Source: Vibrio parahaemolyticus (lineage in GTDB: Bacteria > Pseudomonadota > Gammaproteobacteria > Enterobacterales > Vibrionaceae). Taken from it: a DNA stretch of 64,000 bases. Position numbers and translations under genes: made by a program. Of this stretch, positions 55,590-64,000 are shown one piece after another; within the stretch, counting starts at the first letter, position 1, and each line of letters opens with the position of its first letter. The notes below the pieces were generated by a model that had not been told where the DNA came from, did no database searches, and was given only the letters and a program-made list of their open reading frames with translations. The stretch spans positions 2,728,001 through 2,792,000 of the forward strand of contig NZ_UHIL01000001.1 in assembly GCF_900460535.1 (NCBI RefSeq). Reading direction: 5' to 3'.

Positions 55590-56879
55590 ATGCATTCGAT
55601 TTTTGTCCGACTTCCACTCTTGCACAAAGTATTGATCGGTTTTTTTAGTGCTCTGATCATCATTGCACTGTTCTTTCTGCCCGATCCGCAAGACCTCAAC
55701 CCGCAACAAAGCCGATTAAAAGTTGGTCAACACTATCCTGTGCCGATCTCACTTGAATTGACGACATTAAATGGATCTTCTCAGATGTCTTCGGTTTTGC
55801 GCTGGGAAACTTACAAAGTAAAAAATGGCGAGAGCGCCGCCATTCTATTTAATCGAGTGGGACTCTCTGCTCGTCTACTGCACGAGTTAGTGTCCTCCGA
55901 TAAAGAAATTGAACAGCAGTTAACTCGTCTTCGTCCGGGCGATAAATTGCAATTTGGTTTTGATGAGAAAAACGACTTGGTTCAACTGCGCCGTACGCTA
56001 AGCGCATTCGAAACCTTTCGCATCAAACTGCAAGACGGCAAATACGTTTCTGAGGTCGATAAAAAAGAGGTCGATTACCAATTCAACTACGCCGAGGCAA
56101 CCATCAAATCCAACTTCTGGAACGCAGGAATTTCGTCTGGCTTGAATGGCAACCAAATCATGGAGCTAGCAGGAATTTTTGGCTGGGATATCGACTTCGC
56201 ACTCGATATTCGCAAAAACGACTCTTTCCGAGTGCTGTATCAAGAAGAAGTTGTAGAAGGTGAAGTCATTGGTCGCGGAAAAATCATCGCTGCGATATTC
56301 AAAAACCAGGGCGATACGTTTACGGCTATTTTAGATGAAAAAACGGGCAAATATTACGACGAAAATGGCCGAGCGATGAAAAAAGCCTTCTTGCGCGCTC
56401 CACTGGATTTCCGTCGCGTGACTTCAAACTTTAACCCACGTCGTCTTCACCCAGTGACGGGGCGAGTACGTCCTCACCGAGGCACTGACTACGCAGCACC
56501 TGTTGGTACGCCAATTTGGGCCGCTGGTGATGGTGTGGTGCAAAAATCGGCTTACAACAAGTTCAACGGGAACTACGTGTTCATCAAGCACAGCAATACT
56601 TACATTACCAAGTATCTGCACTTAACGAAGCGCACAGTCAAAACGGGTCAACGTGTTAAACAAGGTCAAACTATCGGTACGCTTGGTGGAACAGGTCGAG
56701 TGACAGGACCTCACTTACATTATGAGTTCCTAGTAAATGGCGTGCACAAAAACCCAAGAACAGTGAATTTGCCGCAATCCAAATCGTTAACAGGTAAAGC
56801 AAGACAAACCTTCATGGCGAATGCAAAAGTCAGTATGGACAAACTGGATCGTTACAGTAAGTTACTGGCAATGAGATAA
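55590..56879 (+). CDS. M23-family peptidoglycan DD-endopeptidase (MepM/Shy-like)
   Basis: This 429-residue periplasmic or membrane-anchored enzyme cleaves peptidoglycan cross-links. An N-terminal hydrophobic segment (about 9-27) anchors or exports it. A LysM/OapA-like region follows (YKVKNGESAAILFNRVG), then a zinc M23 domain with HRGTDYAAPVGTP (His and Asp ligands, about 296) and GPHLHYEF (two His, about 375). The architecture matches MepM of E. coli and the Shy endopeptidases of V. cholerae. ATG 55590 lacks a strong ribosome site; a TTG at 55551 is the alternative. Confidence 0.88.
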   Translation: MHSIFVRLPLLHKVLIGFFSALIIIALFFLPDPQDLNPQQSRLKVGQHYPVPISLELTTLNGSSQMSSVLRWETYKVKNGESAAILFNRVGLSARLLHELVSSDKEIEQQLTRLRPGDKLQFGFDEKNDLVQLRRTLSAFETFRIKLQDGKYVSEVDKKEVDYQFNYAEATIKSNFWNAGISSGLNGNQIMELAGIFGWDIDFALDIRKNDSFRVLYQEEVVEGEVIGRGKIIAAIFKNQGDTFTAILDEKTGKYYDENGRAMKKAFLRAPLDFRRVTSNFNPRRLHPVTGRVRPHRGTDYAAPVGTPIWAAGDGVVQKSAYNKFNGNYVFIKHSNTYITKYLHLTKRTVKTGQRVKQGQTIGTLGGTGRVTGPHLHYEFLVNGVHKNPRTVNLPQSKSLTGKARQTFMANAKVSMDKLDRYSKLLAMR

Positions 56880-56888
56880 ACGGAAAAG

Positions 56889-56917
56889 TAAAAAGAGGCA
56901 GCATTACGCTGCCTCTT
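56889..56917 (-). terminator. Terminator between M23 gene and RND pump gene, overlapping the pump stop codon
   Basis: AAGAGGCAGC / GCTGCCTCTT (56893-56902 with 56908-56917) has the RND gene stop codon in its loop and a T-run on the minus strand, so it mainly terminates the RND transcript and may also serve the convergent M23 gene. Confidence 0.8.
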
Positions 56918-59900
56918 CGCTTTCACCAGGTTCGGGCTTAGCAAGATGATCTCTTCCCAACATAAGCAAACAAGGCGTAAGCACCAACGTCAACAACGTA
57001 GCGAATGCTAATCCCCCTGCTACTGCCGTCGCTAACTGAGACCACCATTGCGTACTCGGCGCACCAAATTCGACTTTTTGATTAACTAAATCGATGTTCA
57101 TTTCTAGAACCATCGGTAACAACCCTAAAATGGTCGTAATTGTGGTTAATAGCACCGGTCTCAAACGTTGCACACCGGTCCGCAGGATAGCCTCTGCTTT
57201 GTCCAGTCCTCTTTTTCGCATTTGGTTATAAGTATCAATCAGTACAATGTTGTTATTAACTACGATACCAGCCAAGGCAATCACACCAATGCCAGACATG
57301 ATGATGCCGAATGGTTTTTGGAAAATAAGCAACCCAGCAAAAACCCCGACCGTTGAAAACAGCACCGCACTCAAAATCAAAAATGCCTGATAAAAGCTGT
57401 TGAACTGCGTGATGAGAATGAGCGCCATGACGCCAAGAGCCACAACAAAAGCGTTTTGCAAAAATGCTGATGAGTTTTCCTGCTCCTCATTTTGACCCCG
57501 AATCTTATATTCAACGCCTTCCGGTAAACCGAGCTGTTCCATTTCAGCCGCAATTTTTGGTAACTCAAGCGCCAAATTGTAGCCTTCCACCATATCCGCT
57601 TTAATGTTGATAACTCGATGACCATCAACACGACGGATAGTATCTTGCTTGTGGTCTGGCTTAATTTGAGCAAAGTTGGTTATAGGCACTAAACCTGCAG
57701 CGGTTTTCACTCTTAGCTGATCGAATCGACCAATATCTCGCTTCTCTTGTGGGTAGCGCACCAAAATATCGACTTCTTCATCCGCATCGTCAGGTAAATA
57801 GTCCCCTATTTTCAGACCATTCGTGACAAATTGAACTGTATTTCCCACCAAAGTTGCATCGGCAGCAAAACGAGAAGCGTCGTCGCGTCGAATGTCAATT
57901 TGCCAGTCAATCCCCTCTTTATTGGTGGTATCACTCAAATTAGTCAGTGCTGGGTTGCTATCTGCCCAAAGCCTAACTAGCTTCGCGGCGTCATCTAGCT
58001 CGCCTATACTCATACTTCGAGAAGAAACTTCAATCACCAAATCATGTTCAACCGGAGGGCCGGCATCCGGGAATTTGTACTCTAACTCAACGCCATAAAA
58101 TTGGTCGGTGGTAGCTTTTAGTTCTTCAATGATCGTTTTGACTTTACGACGATATTGCCAATCCACAGGAGTTATTTGAATCTGACCGATTTCGTCACCA
58201 TTATCGCTCGATCCAGTGCGAGTGTAGACACTTTCAAACTCATCATGACCCAGCATGACCTTTTCAATTTCTCGCATTACGATATCTTTCTCATTAATGG
58301 AAAGATCCCCGTAAGAGCGTACTTTTACGGTGAAAAATGGCGGGTCGACTTCAGGGAAAAATTCAGCTCCTAACCCCGCTTTACTGTAAGTAAATCCAAC
58401 ACCACCCGCCAGCAATACCGCGCTCAGCAGCACTTTCCAAGGATGTTGAATCGCCACAAACAAGGTTTTGTAATAAAGCTTGGTAATTCCTGTCGCTTTC
58501 TCAAAGTTTCCGTTGTGTAGCTCCACCATTTCTTGTTGGGCTTTAGGATTGATAACCTGAGGTTTACCAATAATGCCGCCAATAACAGGCACAAATAGCA
58601 AAGCCATCACCAATGACGCCGCTAACGTCGCGATTAGCGTTAACGGTAAGTACTTCATAAACTCACCGGTAATATCCGGCCAAAAAAGAAGCGGAGCAAA
58701 TGCCGCCAACGTAGTCGCGGTAGAGGCGGTGATCGGCCATGCCATGCGTTTGGCTGCGTCTCGGTATGCCTCTTTACGCGGCGTGCCTTCTTGCATTCTC
58801 CGATCGGCAAACTCAGTGACGACGATTGCACCATCCACCAGCATGCCGACCGCCATGATTAAGGCAAACAGCACCACGATGTTTACGGTAAGACCAAAAA
58901 CCGAGAGGACTAACAACCCCGTTAAGAAAGAGCCTGGAATAGAGATCCCAACCAACAATGCCGTTCTTACCCCCAAGATCGCGATAATAACGATGACCAC
59001 CAAAATGATTGCCGAGAGAATGTTGTTTTGCAGATCACTAAGCATCAGCTTGACATCATCCGACTGATCCCAAGTGTATTTAACCTGCAAATTACTTGGC
59101 CACTCTGCACGCAGTTGCCCTTGAGCAATCACCTCTTTAACTAACGCGACGGTTTCAATAATGTTCTCGCCAGCACGCTTTTTCACGTCAAGCACAATGG
59201 CAGGCTCACCATCCAAGCGGGCAAAGCTTTCCGGGTCACGAAACGCTCGGCGAACTGTGGCCACATCACCAAAGGTGATCACTTCTTTGCCATTCACTTT
59301 GATAGGCAATTCGAGAACATCTTTCAGAGAATCAAACACCGACGGAACTTTGACCGAAAAGCGCCCATATCCAGTATCGACAAAACCAGCCGCAACCACT
59401 CGGTTGTTTAGTGCGATCAAGTTATAGATATCGGCCTGATCCAATCCATAGCTTTCCATTAGAAGGGGATCAACCACGATCTCGACAATATCTTCACGAT
59501 CACCAGCAATATCGACTTCCAAGATCTGACGGAAGCTTTCTAATCTGTCACGCAACGTTCGTGCGATTTGAACAATGGTTCTCTCTGGCACCGTGCCATA
59601 AAGCACAACGGTTAAAACTGGCTCCTCTGAAGCAAAAGTAACTTCATTGACCGTCGGTTCATCACTGTCTGCAGGTAACTTAGGTTTCGCCAGATCGACC
59701 GCGTCGCGAACATCCGCCATCGCTTTATCGAGATCCACGCCAACGCTAAACTCCAAAGTGACTGAGGCGTGGCCTTCGGAGGCAACCGATGTCATCTCTT
59801 TCACCCCTTCAATTGAGCGCAGTTCTTGTTCGATAGGACGAACCAGTAAACGCTCAGCATCAGTTGGAGAAATACCTTGATGCCCCACAGAGACGTAAAT

Positions 59901-60035
59901 GATAGGAATAGTGATATCGGGACTAGATTCTTTTGGGATGGTGACGTAAGTAATGACCCCTGCGATGAGGATCATCACCAACAAGGTCAACATCGTTCTT
60001 GATCGGGATAACGCAGCGTCAATTATACTAAACAT
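56904..60035 (-). CDS. RND-superfamily efflux permease
   Basis: This 1043-residue inner-membrane proton-driven pump of the AcrB/MexB class has 12 TM helices and two large periplasmic loops. The pattern GISPTDAERLLVRPIEQELR near the N-terminus is characteristic of RND proteins; GMLVDGAIVVTEFADRRMQEG contains the TM4 proton-relay Asp; QFNSFYQAFLILSAVLFSTVGVFAG lies in the second half. It is 9 bases downstream of its adaptor gene and has no outer-membrane TolC-type gene beside it, so it probably uses a TolC encoded elsewhere. Position near hemL is similar to V. cholerae vexIJK (recalled), but only one adaptor gene is present here. The substrate is unknown. Confidence 0.92.
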   Translation of the reverse strand: MFSIIDAALSRSRTMLTLLVMILIAGVITYVTIPKESSPDITIPIIYVSVGHQGISPTDAERLLVRPIEQELRSIEGVKEMTSVASEGHASVTLEFSVGVDLDKAMADVRDAVDLAKPKLPADSDEPTVNEVTFASEEPVLTVVLYGTVPERTIVQIARTLRDRLESFRQILEVDIAGDREDIVEIVVDPLLMESYGLDQADIYNLIALNNRVVAAGFVDTGYGRFSVKVPSVFDSLKDVLELPIKVNGKEVITFGDVATVRRAFRDPESFARLDGEPAIVLDVKKRAGENIIETVALVKEVIAQGQLRAEWPSNLQVKYTWDQSDDVKLMLSDLQNNILSAIILVVIVIIAILGVRTALLVGISIPGSFLTGLLVLSVFGLTVNIVVLFALIMAVGMLVDGAIVVTEFADRRMQEGTPRKEAYRDAAKRMAWPITASTATTLAAFAPLLFWPDITGEFMKYLPLTLIATLAASLVMALLFVPVIGGIIGKPQVINPKAQQEMVELHNGNFEKATGITKLYYKTLFVAIQHPWKVLLSAVLLAGGVGFTYSKAGLGAEFFPEVDPPFFTVKVRSYGDLSINEKDIVMREIEKVMLGHDEFESVYTRTGSSDNGDEIGQIQITPVDWQYRRKVKTIIEELKATTDQFYGVELEYKFPDAGPPVEHDLVIEVSSRSMSIGELDDAAKLVRLWADSNPALTNLSDTTNKEGIDWQIDIRRDDASRFAADATLVGNTVQFVTNGLKIGDYLPDDADEEVDILVRYPQEKRDIGRFDQLRVKTAAGLVPITNFAQIKPDHKQDTIRRVDGHRVINIKADMVEGYNLALELPKIAAEMEQLGLPEGVEYKIRGQNEEQENSSAFLQNAFVVALGVMALILITQFNSFYQAFLILSAVLFSTVGVFAGLLIFQKPFGIIMSGIGVIALAGIVVNNNIVLIDTYNQMRKRGLDKAEAILRTGVQRLRPVLLTTITTILGLLPMVLEMNIDLVNQKVEFGAPSTQWWSQLATAVAGGLAFATLLTLVLTPCLLMLGRDHLAKPEPGESEEAA

Positions 60036-60044
60036 GCTGCCTCC

Positions 60045-61160
60045 CTATTTTTCGGCCGCATCGGTAGCGACATCACCGACTTTATTCGCAATCACGGTAT
60101 CGCCATCACGAACAAACCCCTGTCCTAATACAATGATGTCCGCTTGCTCGCCAAGCCCTGATAACCAAACGCCATCTTCTTCTGCTTTGACTAACTGGAT
60201 AGGAACAAACTTAACGTGTTCATCTTGCAGTGTTTTGACACCTAAATTCCCTTCTTCATCTAACGCCAACATTGCAGCGGTAATTTTAATCGCTAGCACT
60301 TCATTCAAAGGGAGCTGCACTTCCGCACTGATCCCCGCAGGGATGAGCGAATTACGATTATCTATTTCGATTTCAATCGGAAACGTATTGGTCGATACGG
60401 AGGAAACGCGACCAATATAACGTAAAGTCCCCAAGTGATGCTGACCATTGATCGTTCTGACATCCGCTTGAAGACCTTCTTTAAGATACTGGATATGGCG
60501 CTCGCTAACGTCGGCCTCAATGACCAGAGTCTCTAAATCAATCACTGTCGCTATTGGATCGCCCACACCGACAAAGTCACCCACTTCGACAAAATGATGA
60601 TCAACAATGCCATCAAAGGGCGCTTTAACTTCGGTATTCTTGACAGCGGTTTGGACATTATTGAGGTTCGCTCTTGCATCGACTAACGCGGCTTCCGCAG
60701 TCGCAAAGGCCACCTCGCCTTGTAACCCCCTGCTTTTGAGCGATTTTGCGGCATTAAACTCCTTTTCTTTCACTCGCAGCATGGCCTGAGCGCGTTTGAG
60801 CTGACTGTCCAAATCCCGCTTATCAATGTTAGCAATCACTTGTCCTTGCTTAACAAGTTGCCCTTTATTGATGTTGAGACTGACAATTTTGCCGGCCACT
60901 TCTGCACCAAGACGAGCTTGGCGATTAGGTGCGGTTCGGCCATAAAGTTCTATCGTTTTACTGGTAGGTTTTGCGGTGAAAGTATCAAACATCACCTTAG
61001 CTAAGGGCGTGTTTTCAGATTGGAGAGATGGGGATGAGGTGTGGTCACCTTGTGCTTTGAGCTGCCCAGCAGCCAACCAAGCAACAAGTAGCAAAATAAG
61101 GATGAGAGATACTAGCCACGGACGTTCGACAAAACGTCGCCCAAACGAAGTTCCAGACAT
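60045..61160 (-). CDS. RND pump periplasmic adaptor (membrane fusion protein)
   Basis: This 371-residue periplasmic adaptor is anchored by an N-terminal TM helix (about 14-31, VSLILILLLVAWLAAGQ). It shows the HlyD/AcrA order: lipoyl half-motifs around LGAEVAGKIVSLNINKGQLVKQGQ and APFDGIVDHHFVEVGDFVGVG enclosing a coiled-coil hairpin (about 110-165), then beta-barrel and membrane-proximal domains. It has no lipobox, so it is not a lipoprotein. It is translated just upstream of the RND permease as one operon. Confidence 0.92.
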   Translation of the reverse strand: MSGTSFGRRFVERPWLVSLILILLLVAWLAAGQLKAQGDHTSSPSLQSENTPLAKVMFDTFTAKPTSKTIELYGRTAPNRQARLGAEVAGKIVSLNINKGQLVKQGQVIANIDKRDLDSQLKRAQAMLRVKEKEFNAAKSLKSRGLQGEVAFATAEAALVDARANLNNVQTAVKNTEVKAPFDGIVDHHFVEVGDFVGVGDPIATVIDLETLVIEADVSERHIQYLKEGLQADVRTINGQHHLGTLRYIGRVSSVSTNTFPIEIEIDNRNSLIPAGISAEVQLPLNEVLAIKITAAMLALDEEGNLGVKTLQDEHVKFVPIQLVKAEEDGVWLSGLGEQADIIVLGQGFVRDGDTVIANKVGDVATDAAEK

Positions 61161-61232
61161 ACAAAGTCCTTTTTATTATTCTCTCCTGCGGAGCGCTGAG
61201 AGCATGTTTACGTGACATCCTGCTACGTAAAA

Positions 61233-61256
61233 CTCAGGCAGCCAATAGGCTGCCTG
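61233..61256 (-). terminator. Terminator of erpA
   Basis: CAGGCAGCC / GGCTGCCTG (61235-61243 with 61248-61256), followed on the minus strand by AGTTTT, lies about 12 bases past the erpA stop codon. Confidence 0.75.
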
Positions 61257-61268
61257 TCATCGCGTCAA

Positions 61269-61610
61269 TTACACGCTAAATGATGCACCACAACCACATG
61301 TGGTTGTTGCATTCGGGTTGTTAACGAAGAAGCGAGCGCCTTCCAACCCTTCGGTGTAATCCACAATGCCGCCAATCAGGTATTGCAGGCTCATTGGGTC
61401 AACAACCAGTGTCACGCCACTGTTTTCGATGGTTGTATCGCCGTCATTTACGTTCTCATCGAAAGTAAAGCCGTATTGGAAGCCGCTACAACCGCCACCA
61501 GTAATGTATACGCGCAATTTCAATGCTGGGTTTTCTTCTTCTGCAATCAGTGCCTTAACGCGAGATGCTGCAGCATCAGAAAAAGATAATGGTACGTTTA
61601 CTTCGCTCAC
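61269..61610 (-). CDS. erpA: Iron-sulfur cluster insertion protein ErpA
   Basis: ErpA is an A-type Fe-S carrier that delivers clusters to IspG, IspH and other enzymes. The 113-residue protein (GTG start at 61610 with GAGAGG upstream; an upstream in-frame GTG at 61625 is less likely) has the three cluster cysteines: Cys41 in [11 protein letters not shown], and Cys105 and Cys107 in [11 protein letters not shown]. It is divergent from hemL across about 250 bases. Confidence 0.96.
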   Translation of the reverse strand: MSEVNVPLSFSDAAASRVKALIAEEENPALKLRVYITGGGCSGFQYGFTFDENVNDGDTTIENSGVTLVVDPMSLQYLIGGIVDYTEGLEGARFFVNNPNATTTCGCGASFSV

Positions 61611-61857
61611 GAAGACCTCTCTCACTCGTGTAATGCGTCAAGCCTGGAGCAAGACGTCAAATTTGTGCTAATTGAGGACGATTATCCAATACCTGACAAA
61701 CTCGTTCAAGTATTCGCCGCCGATTCTTTAGATTGGTCGCTGATATGTAAGATTACACTGCGAAACAACACATAAATTAAGCAAAACGTTTCTAACTTGA
61801 TTATAGCTAGGTACAATGCGCCCCACTTGGTCCGAGCAATCAAAAGAGGATAACCCC

Positions 61858-63150
61858 ATGACCAAATCATCAGAGCTGTATCAAAAAGCTCAGCAAACCA
61901 TTCCTGGCGGTGTAAATTCACCAGTTCGTGCATTCAACGGCGTTGGCGGTTCTCCGCTATTTATCGAACGAGCAGACGGTGCACTGATTTTTGATGCCGA
62001 TGGTAGAGCGTACATTGATTACGTTGGCTCTTGGGGTCCAATGATTCTTGGCCACAACCACGCCGTTATCCGTGAAGCGGTCATCGACGCTGCACAACGT
62101 GGCCTTAGCTTTGGCGCACCAACAGAGATGGAAATCGCGATGGCAGAGCTAGTGTCTGAACTCGTACCATCAATGGAACAAATCCGCATGGTAAGTTCTG
62201 GTACAGAAGCAACCATGAGTGCGATTCGTCTCGCTCGTGGCTTTACTGGTCGTGACAAGATCATGAAGTTTGAAGGTTGTTACCACGGTCACGCAGACAG
62301 CTTACTAGTAAAAGCAGGCTCTGGTGCACTAACCCTTGGTCAACCAAGCTCTCCAGGTGTTCCTGCAGACTTTGCTAAGCACACGCTAACAGCAACATTT
62401 AACGATCTAGATTCTGTACGCGAACTGTTTGCAGCGAACAAAGGTGAAATCGCATGTATCATCGTTGAGCCAGTGGCGGGCAACATGAACTGTATCCCAC
62501 CAGTAGAAGGCTTCCACGAAGGCCTGCGTGAAATCTGTGATCAAGAAGGCGCACTGCTGATTTTTGATGAAGTAATGACAGGCTTCCGTGTTGCACTTGG
62601 CGGCGCACAAGCACACTACAACATCAAACCAGATCTAACCACGCTAGGTAAAGTAATCGGCGGCGGTATGCCAGTGGGAGCTTTCGGTGGCCGTAAAGAA
62701 GTGATGCAATACGTTGCGCCTACAGGCCCTGTTTACCAAGCTGGTACGCTTTCTGGTAACCCAGTGGCAATGGCTGCAGGTTTTGCCTGTTTGAACCTTC
62801 TAAAAGAAGGCAATGAAAAACGCCTAGCTTCTAAAACTAAGCAACTGGCAGATGGCTTTAAGTCTCTAGCAGAAAAACACGGTATCCCACTAGTTGTTAA
62901 CCAAGTGGGCGGCATGTTCGGCTTCTTCTTCACTGACCAAGAAACAGTAACTTGCTACGAAGACGTAACTAAGTGCGACATCGAACGATTCAAGCGTTTC
63001 TTCCACTTAATGCTAGATCACGGCGTATACCTCGCGCCATCAGCATTCGAAGCAAGCTTTACGTCTCTAGCGCACGGTTCAAAAGAGATCGACGCGACAC
63101 TAGAAGCGGCGGATCGCTGTTTTGCAATCATTGCGGCAGAAGCAAAATAA
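61858..63150 (+). CDS. hemL: Glutamate-1-semialdehyde 2,1-aminomutase
   Basis: HemL is a PLP enzyme that makes 5-aminolevulinate, the first committed step of the C5 heme pathway. The 430-residue protein (ATG 61858, GAGGA upstream) has the PLP lysine Lys265 in [11 protein letters not shown], the same number as in E. coli, plus [20 protein letters not shown] and FDEVMTGFR. It starts downstream of a 5' in-frame extension that lacks support. A terminator follows at 63173-63198, and its neighbour erpA is divergent. Confidence 0.97.
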   Translation: MTKSSELYQKAQQTIPGGVNSPVRAFNGVGGSPLFIERADGALIFDADGRAYIDYVGSWGPMILGHNHAVIREAVIDAAQRGLSFGAPTEMEIAMAELVSELVPSMEQIRMVSSGTEATMSAIRLARGFTGRDKIMKFEGCYHGHADSLLVKAGSGALTLGQPSSPGVPADFAKHTLTATFNDLDSVRELFAANKGEIACIIVEPVAGNMNCIPPVEGFHEGLREICDQEGALLIFDEVMTGFRVALGGAQAHYNIKPDLTTLGKVIGGGMPVGAFGGRKEVMQYVAPTGPVYQAGTLSGNPVAMAAGFACLNLLKEGNEKRLASKTKQLADGFKSLAEKHGIPLVVNQVGGMFGFFFTDQETVTCYEDVTKCDIERFKRFFHLMLDHGVYLAPSAFEASFTSLAHGSKEIDATLEAADRCFAIIAAEAK

Positions 63151-63172
63151 GCGCTATACGCAAGTTATAAGA

Positions 63173-63198
63173 AAAGGACCGGAAGGTCCTTTTTTATT
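63173..63198 (+). terminator. Terminator of hemL
   Basis: AAAGGACC / GGTCCTTT (63173-63180 with 63185-63192) is followed by TTTATT. Its T-run overlaps the 3' end of the small convergent gene at 63194-63310. Confidence 0.88.
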
Positions 63199-63310
63199 GC
63201 CAGTTCAAAATTACCAAGACAGCTAACACGCCTAGAACAATGCCAAACCACGGAATACGTTTGGTTTTCTTCTCAGATTTACATTTCTTATCGCCGTTAC
63301 AACAACCCAT
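63194..63310 (-). CDS. 38-residue Cys-containing single-pass membrane mini-protein
   Basis: A short frame on the minus strand encodes MGCCNGDKKC, a Lys-rich stretch (KSEKKTKRIP), then a single TM helix (WFGIVLGVLAVLVILNW) ending in Gln. The composition is convincing for a small membrane protein: a soluble basic head with three Cys (3, 4, 10) in the cytoplasm and a short tail out. A purine-rich AAGAGATGAAAA precedes the ATG. It is convergent with hemL and its 3' end runs into the hemL terminator. I recognise no family; the twin Cys could bind metal. Confidence 0.6.
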   Translation of the reverse strand: MGCCNGDKKCKSEKKTKRIPWFGIVLGVLAVLVILNWQ

Positions 63311-63487
63311 TTTTCATCTCTTGATTGATAACCATCTGATTTGTGGTCATTATAACAAGGTCATTTACCCCTTCCCAATTCAGCTGTGTCATAAGGCTGA
63401 AAGGAAAGCCGGTGCAAAGTAATAAAGGTTTCGCGCTGATATCAACGCGAGCCATTGTAAACGTCATCCGTAAGTTGGATTTATCTC

Positions 63488-64000
63488 ATGCCAAACAACG
63501 TAAAAATCACGTCGAGTCATCGTGTATTAATGATCGCTCTACTCGCCGCTGCTTTTGCTTGCTATTTATTGGTCGAGCCTTACATCAATTCGATCGTAAT
63601 GGCTTTCATTATCTCACTGCTTATGTTTCCTGTGCATGAGTGGTTTGAGCGTAAAATGCCAAAACACAAAAATTCGGCATCGCTGCTCACGTGCGTAGTT
63701 TTGACCTTCATTATTGTCATTCCACTACTGTTTGTGTTTGCTGCAATTGTTCAACAAGGCTCCGTTTTTTCTCAGAACACGTACAAATGGGTCACCAATG
63801 GTGGCATTCAAGACATCTTCCAACATCCTTGGGTTATCAAAGGTCTATCCATTGTTAATGAGTACTTACCTTTCGATAAAATCGAGCCAAAAGCCATCGC
63901 CGAAAAAATCGGGCAATTTGCTACCACTTTTGGTTCAAACCTTGTCGCTATCAGTGCGAAAATTCTGGGTGATGCAACAAACTTCTTGATGGATTTTTTC
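63488..64000 (+). CDS. AI-2E/PerM-family transporter (N-terminal part, cut by window edge)
   Basis: The frame starting MPNNVKITSSHRVLMIALLA is open to the window edge (171 codons). It shows two early TM helices, the MAFIISLLMFPVHEWFE region and a further hydrophobic segment VVLTFIIVIPLLFVFA, followed by a soluble stretch. This is the opening of the PerM/YdiK (DUF20, AI-2E) family, which exports small molecules; some members act as Na+/H+ antiporters. The substrate is not predictable. The ATG at 63488 has a weak GGAT ribosome site. Confidence 0.82.
   Translation, partial: MPNNVKITSSHRVLMIALLAAAFACYLLVEPYINSIVMAFIISLLMFPVHEWFERKMPKHKNSASLLTCVVLTFIIVIPLLFVFAAIVQQGSVFSQNTYKWVTNGGIQDIFQHPWVIKGLSIVNEYLPFDKIEPKAIAEKIGQFATTFGSNLVAISAKILGDATNFLMDFF

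Noticed and set aside
58573..59067. 164-codon open frame opposite the RND permease gene
   Set aside because: Antisense to conserved TM helices, composition typical of shadow frames.

Overview
This 64 kb window is chromosomal DNA of a gammaproteobacterium, almost certainly a Vibrio and most likely of the Harveyi clade (V. parahaemolyticus / V. alginolyticus / V. campbellii type). The reasons are the OmpU-type porin beside greA, a c-di-GMP enzyme in the position of V. cholerae rocS beside ubiUV, the radA - tandem-PilZ gene - serB arrangement, the deoCABD-nupC cluster, and moderate GC content. It is gene dense and mostly core genome. I see no insertion sequence, prophage, CRISPR array, rRNA operon or origin.

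Layout. (1) 1-2253, minus: the start of a Flp/Tad pilus operon in the order flp pilin, tadV prepilin peptidase, an AAA+ ATPase, cpaB; the rest lies beyond the left edge. An AraC-family regulator is transcribed divergently (2583-3308). (2) 3456-6437: a long-chain acyl-CoA synthetase, a DUF1127 mini-protein and a divergent GcvA-like LysR regulator. (3) 6638-14529: stand-alone EF-G paralogue, radA, a tandem PilZ protein, serB and ytjB/ahpA. (4) 14617-20832, minus: deoC-deoA-deoB-deoD with nupC upstream, a nucleoside salvage block with CRP-type sites. (5) 21037-24709, minus: holD, rimI, prfC, a short hypothetical gene and a TatD/YjjV hydrolase. (6) 24761-30760: a secreted DUF2541-like protein, yhbS and ubiT on the minus strand, then a PAS-GGDEF-EAL gene (rocS-like), ubiU and ubiV on the plus strand; ubiTUV make ubiquinone without oxygen. 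(7) 30814-32664, minus: marR plus a MATE pump with two nearly identical palindromic operators. (8) 32728-48890, minus: the classic information-processing cluster rlmE, ftsH, folP, glmM, secG, tRNA-Leu(GAG), tRNA-fMet, rimP, nusA, infB, rbfA, truB, rpsO, pnp, nlpI. (9) 49029-53030: yhbY, greA (minus), ompU, dacB. (10) 53009-56879: a short MgtE-type Mg2+ transporter behind a long leader with a probable leader peptide, tyrS, and an M23 peptidoglycan endopeptidase. (11) 56904-64000: an RND efflux pump with its periplasmic adaptor, erpA, hemL, a 38-residue membrane mini-protein, and the start of an AI-2E/PerM-family transporter.

Non-coding signals. There are many intrinsic terminators, a sigma-54-like promoter in front of flp, near-consensus CRP sites upstream of nupC and of the araC-type gene, twin MarR operators, and structured leaders in front of pnp, the rocS-like gene and the mgtE-like gene. 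The least conventional item is the mgtE-like leader. It has a 19-codon ORF with a good ribosome binding site and a Pro-Pro motif, and its start region is perfectly complementary over 8 bases to RNA just after its stop codon, an arrangement reminiscent of Mg2+/translation-sensing attenuators. Locus names from V. cholerae are recalled from memory, not looked up.
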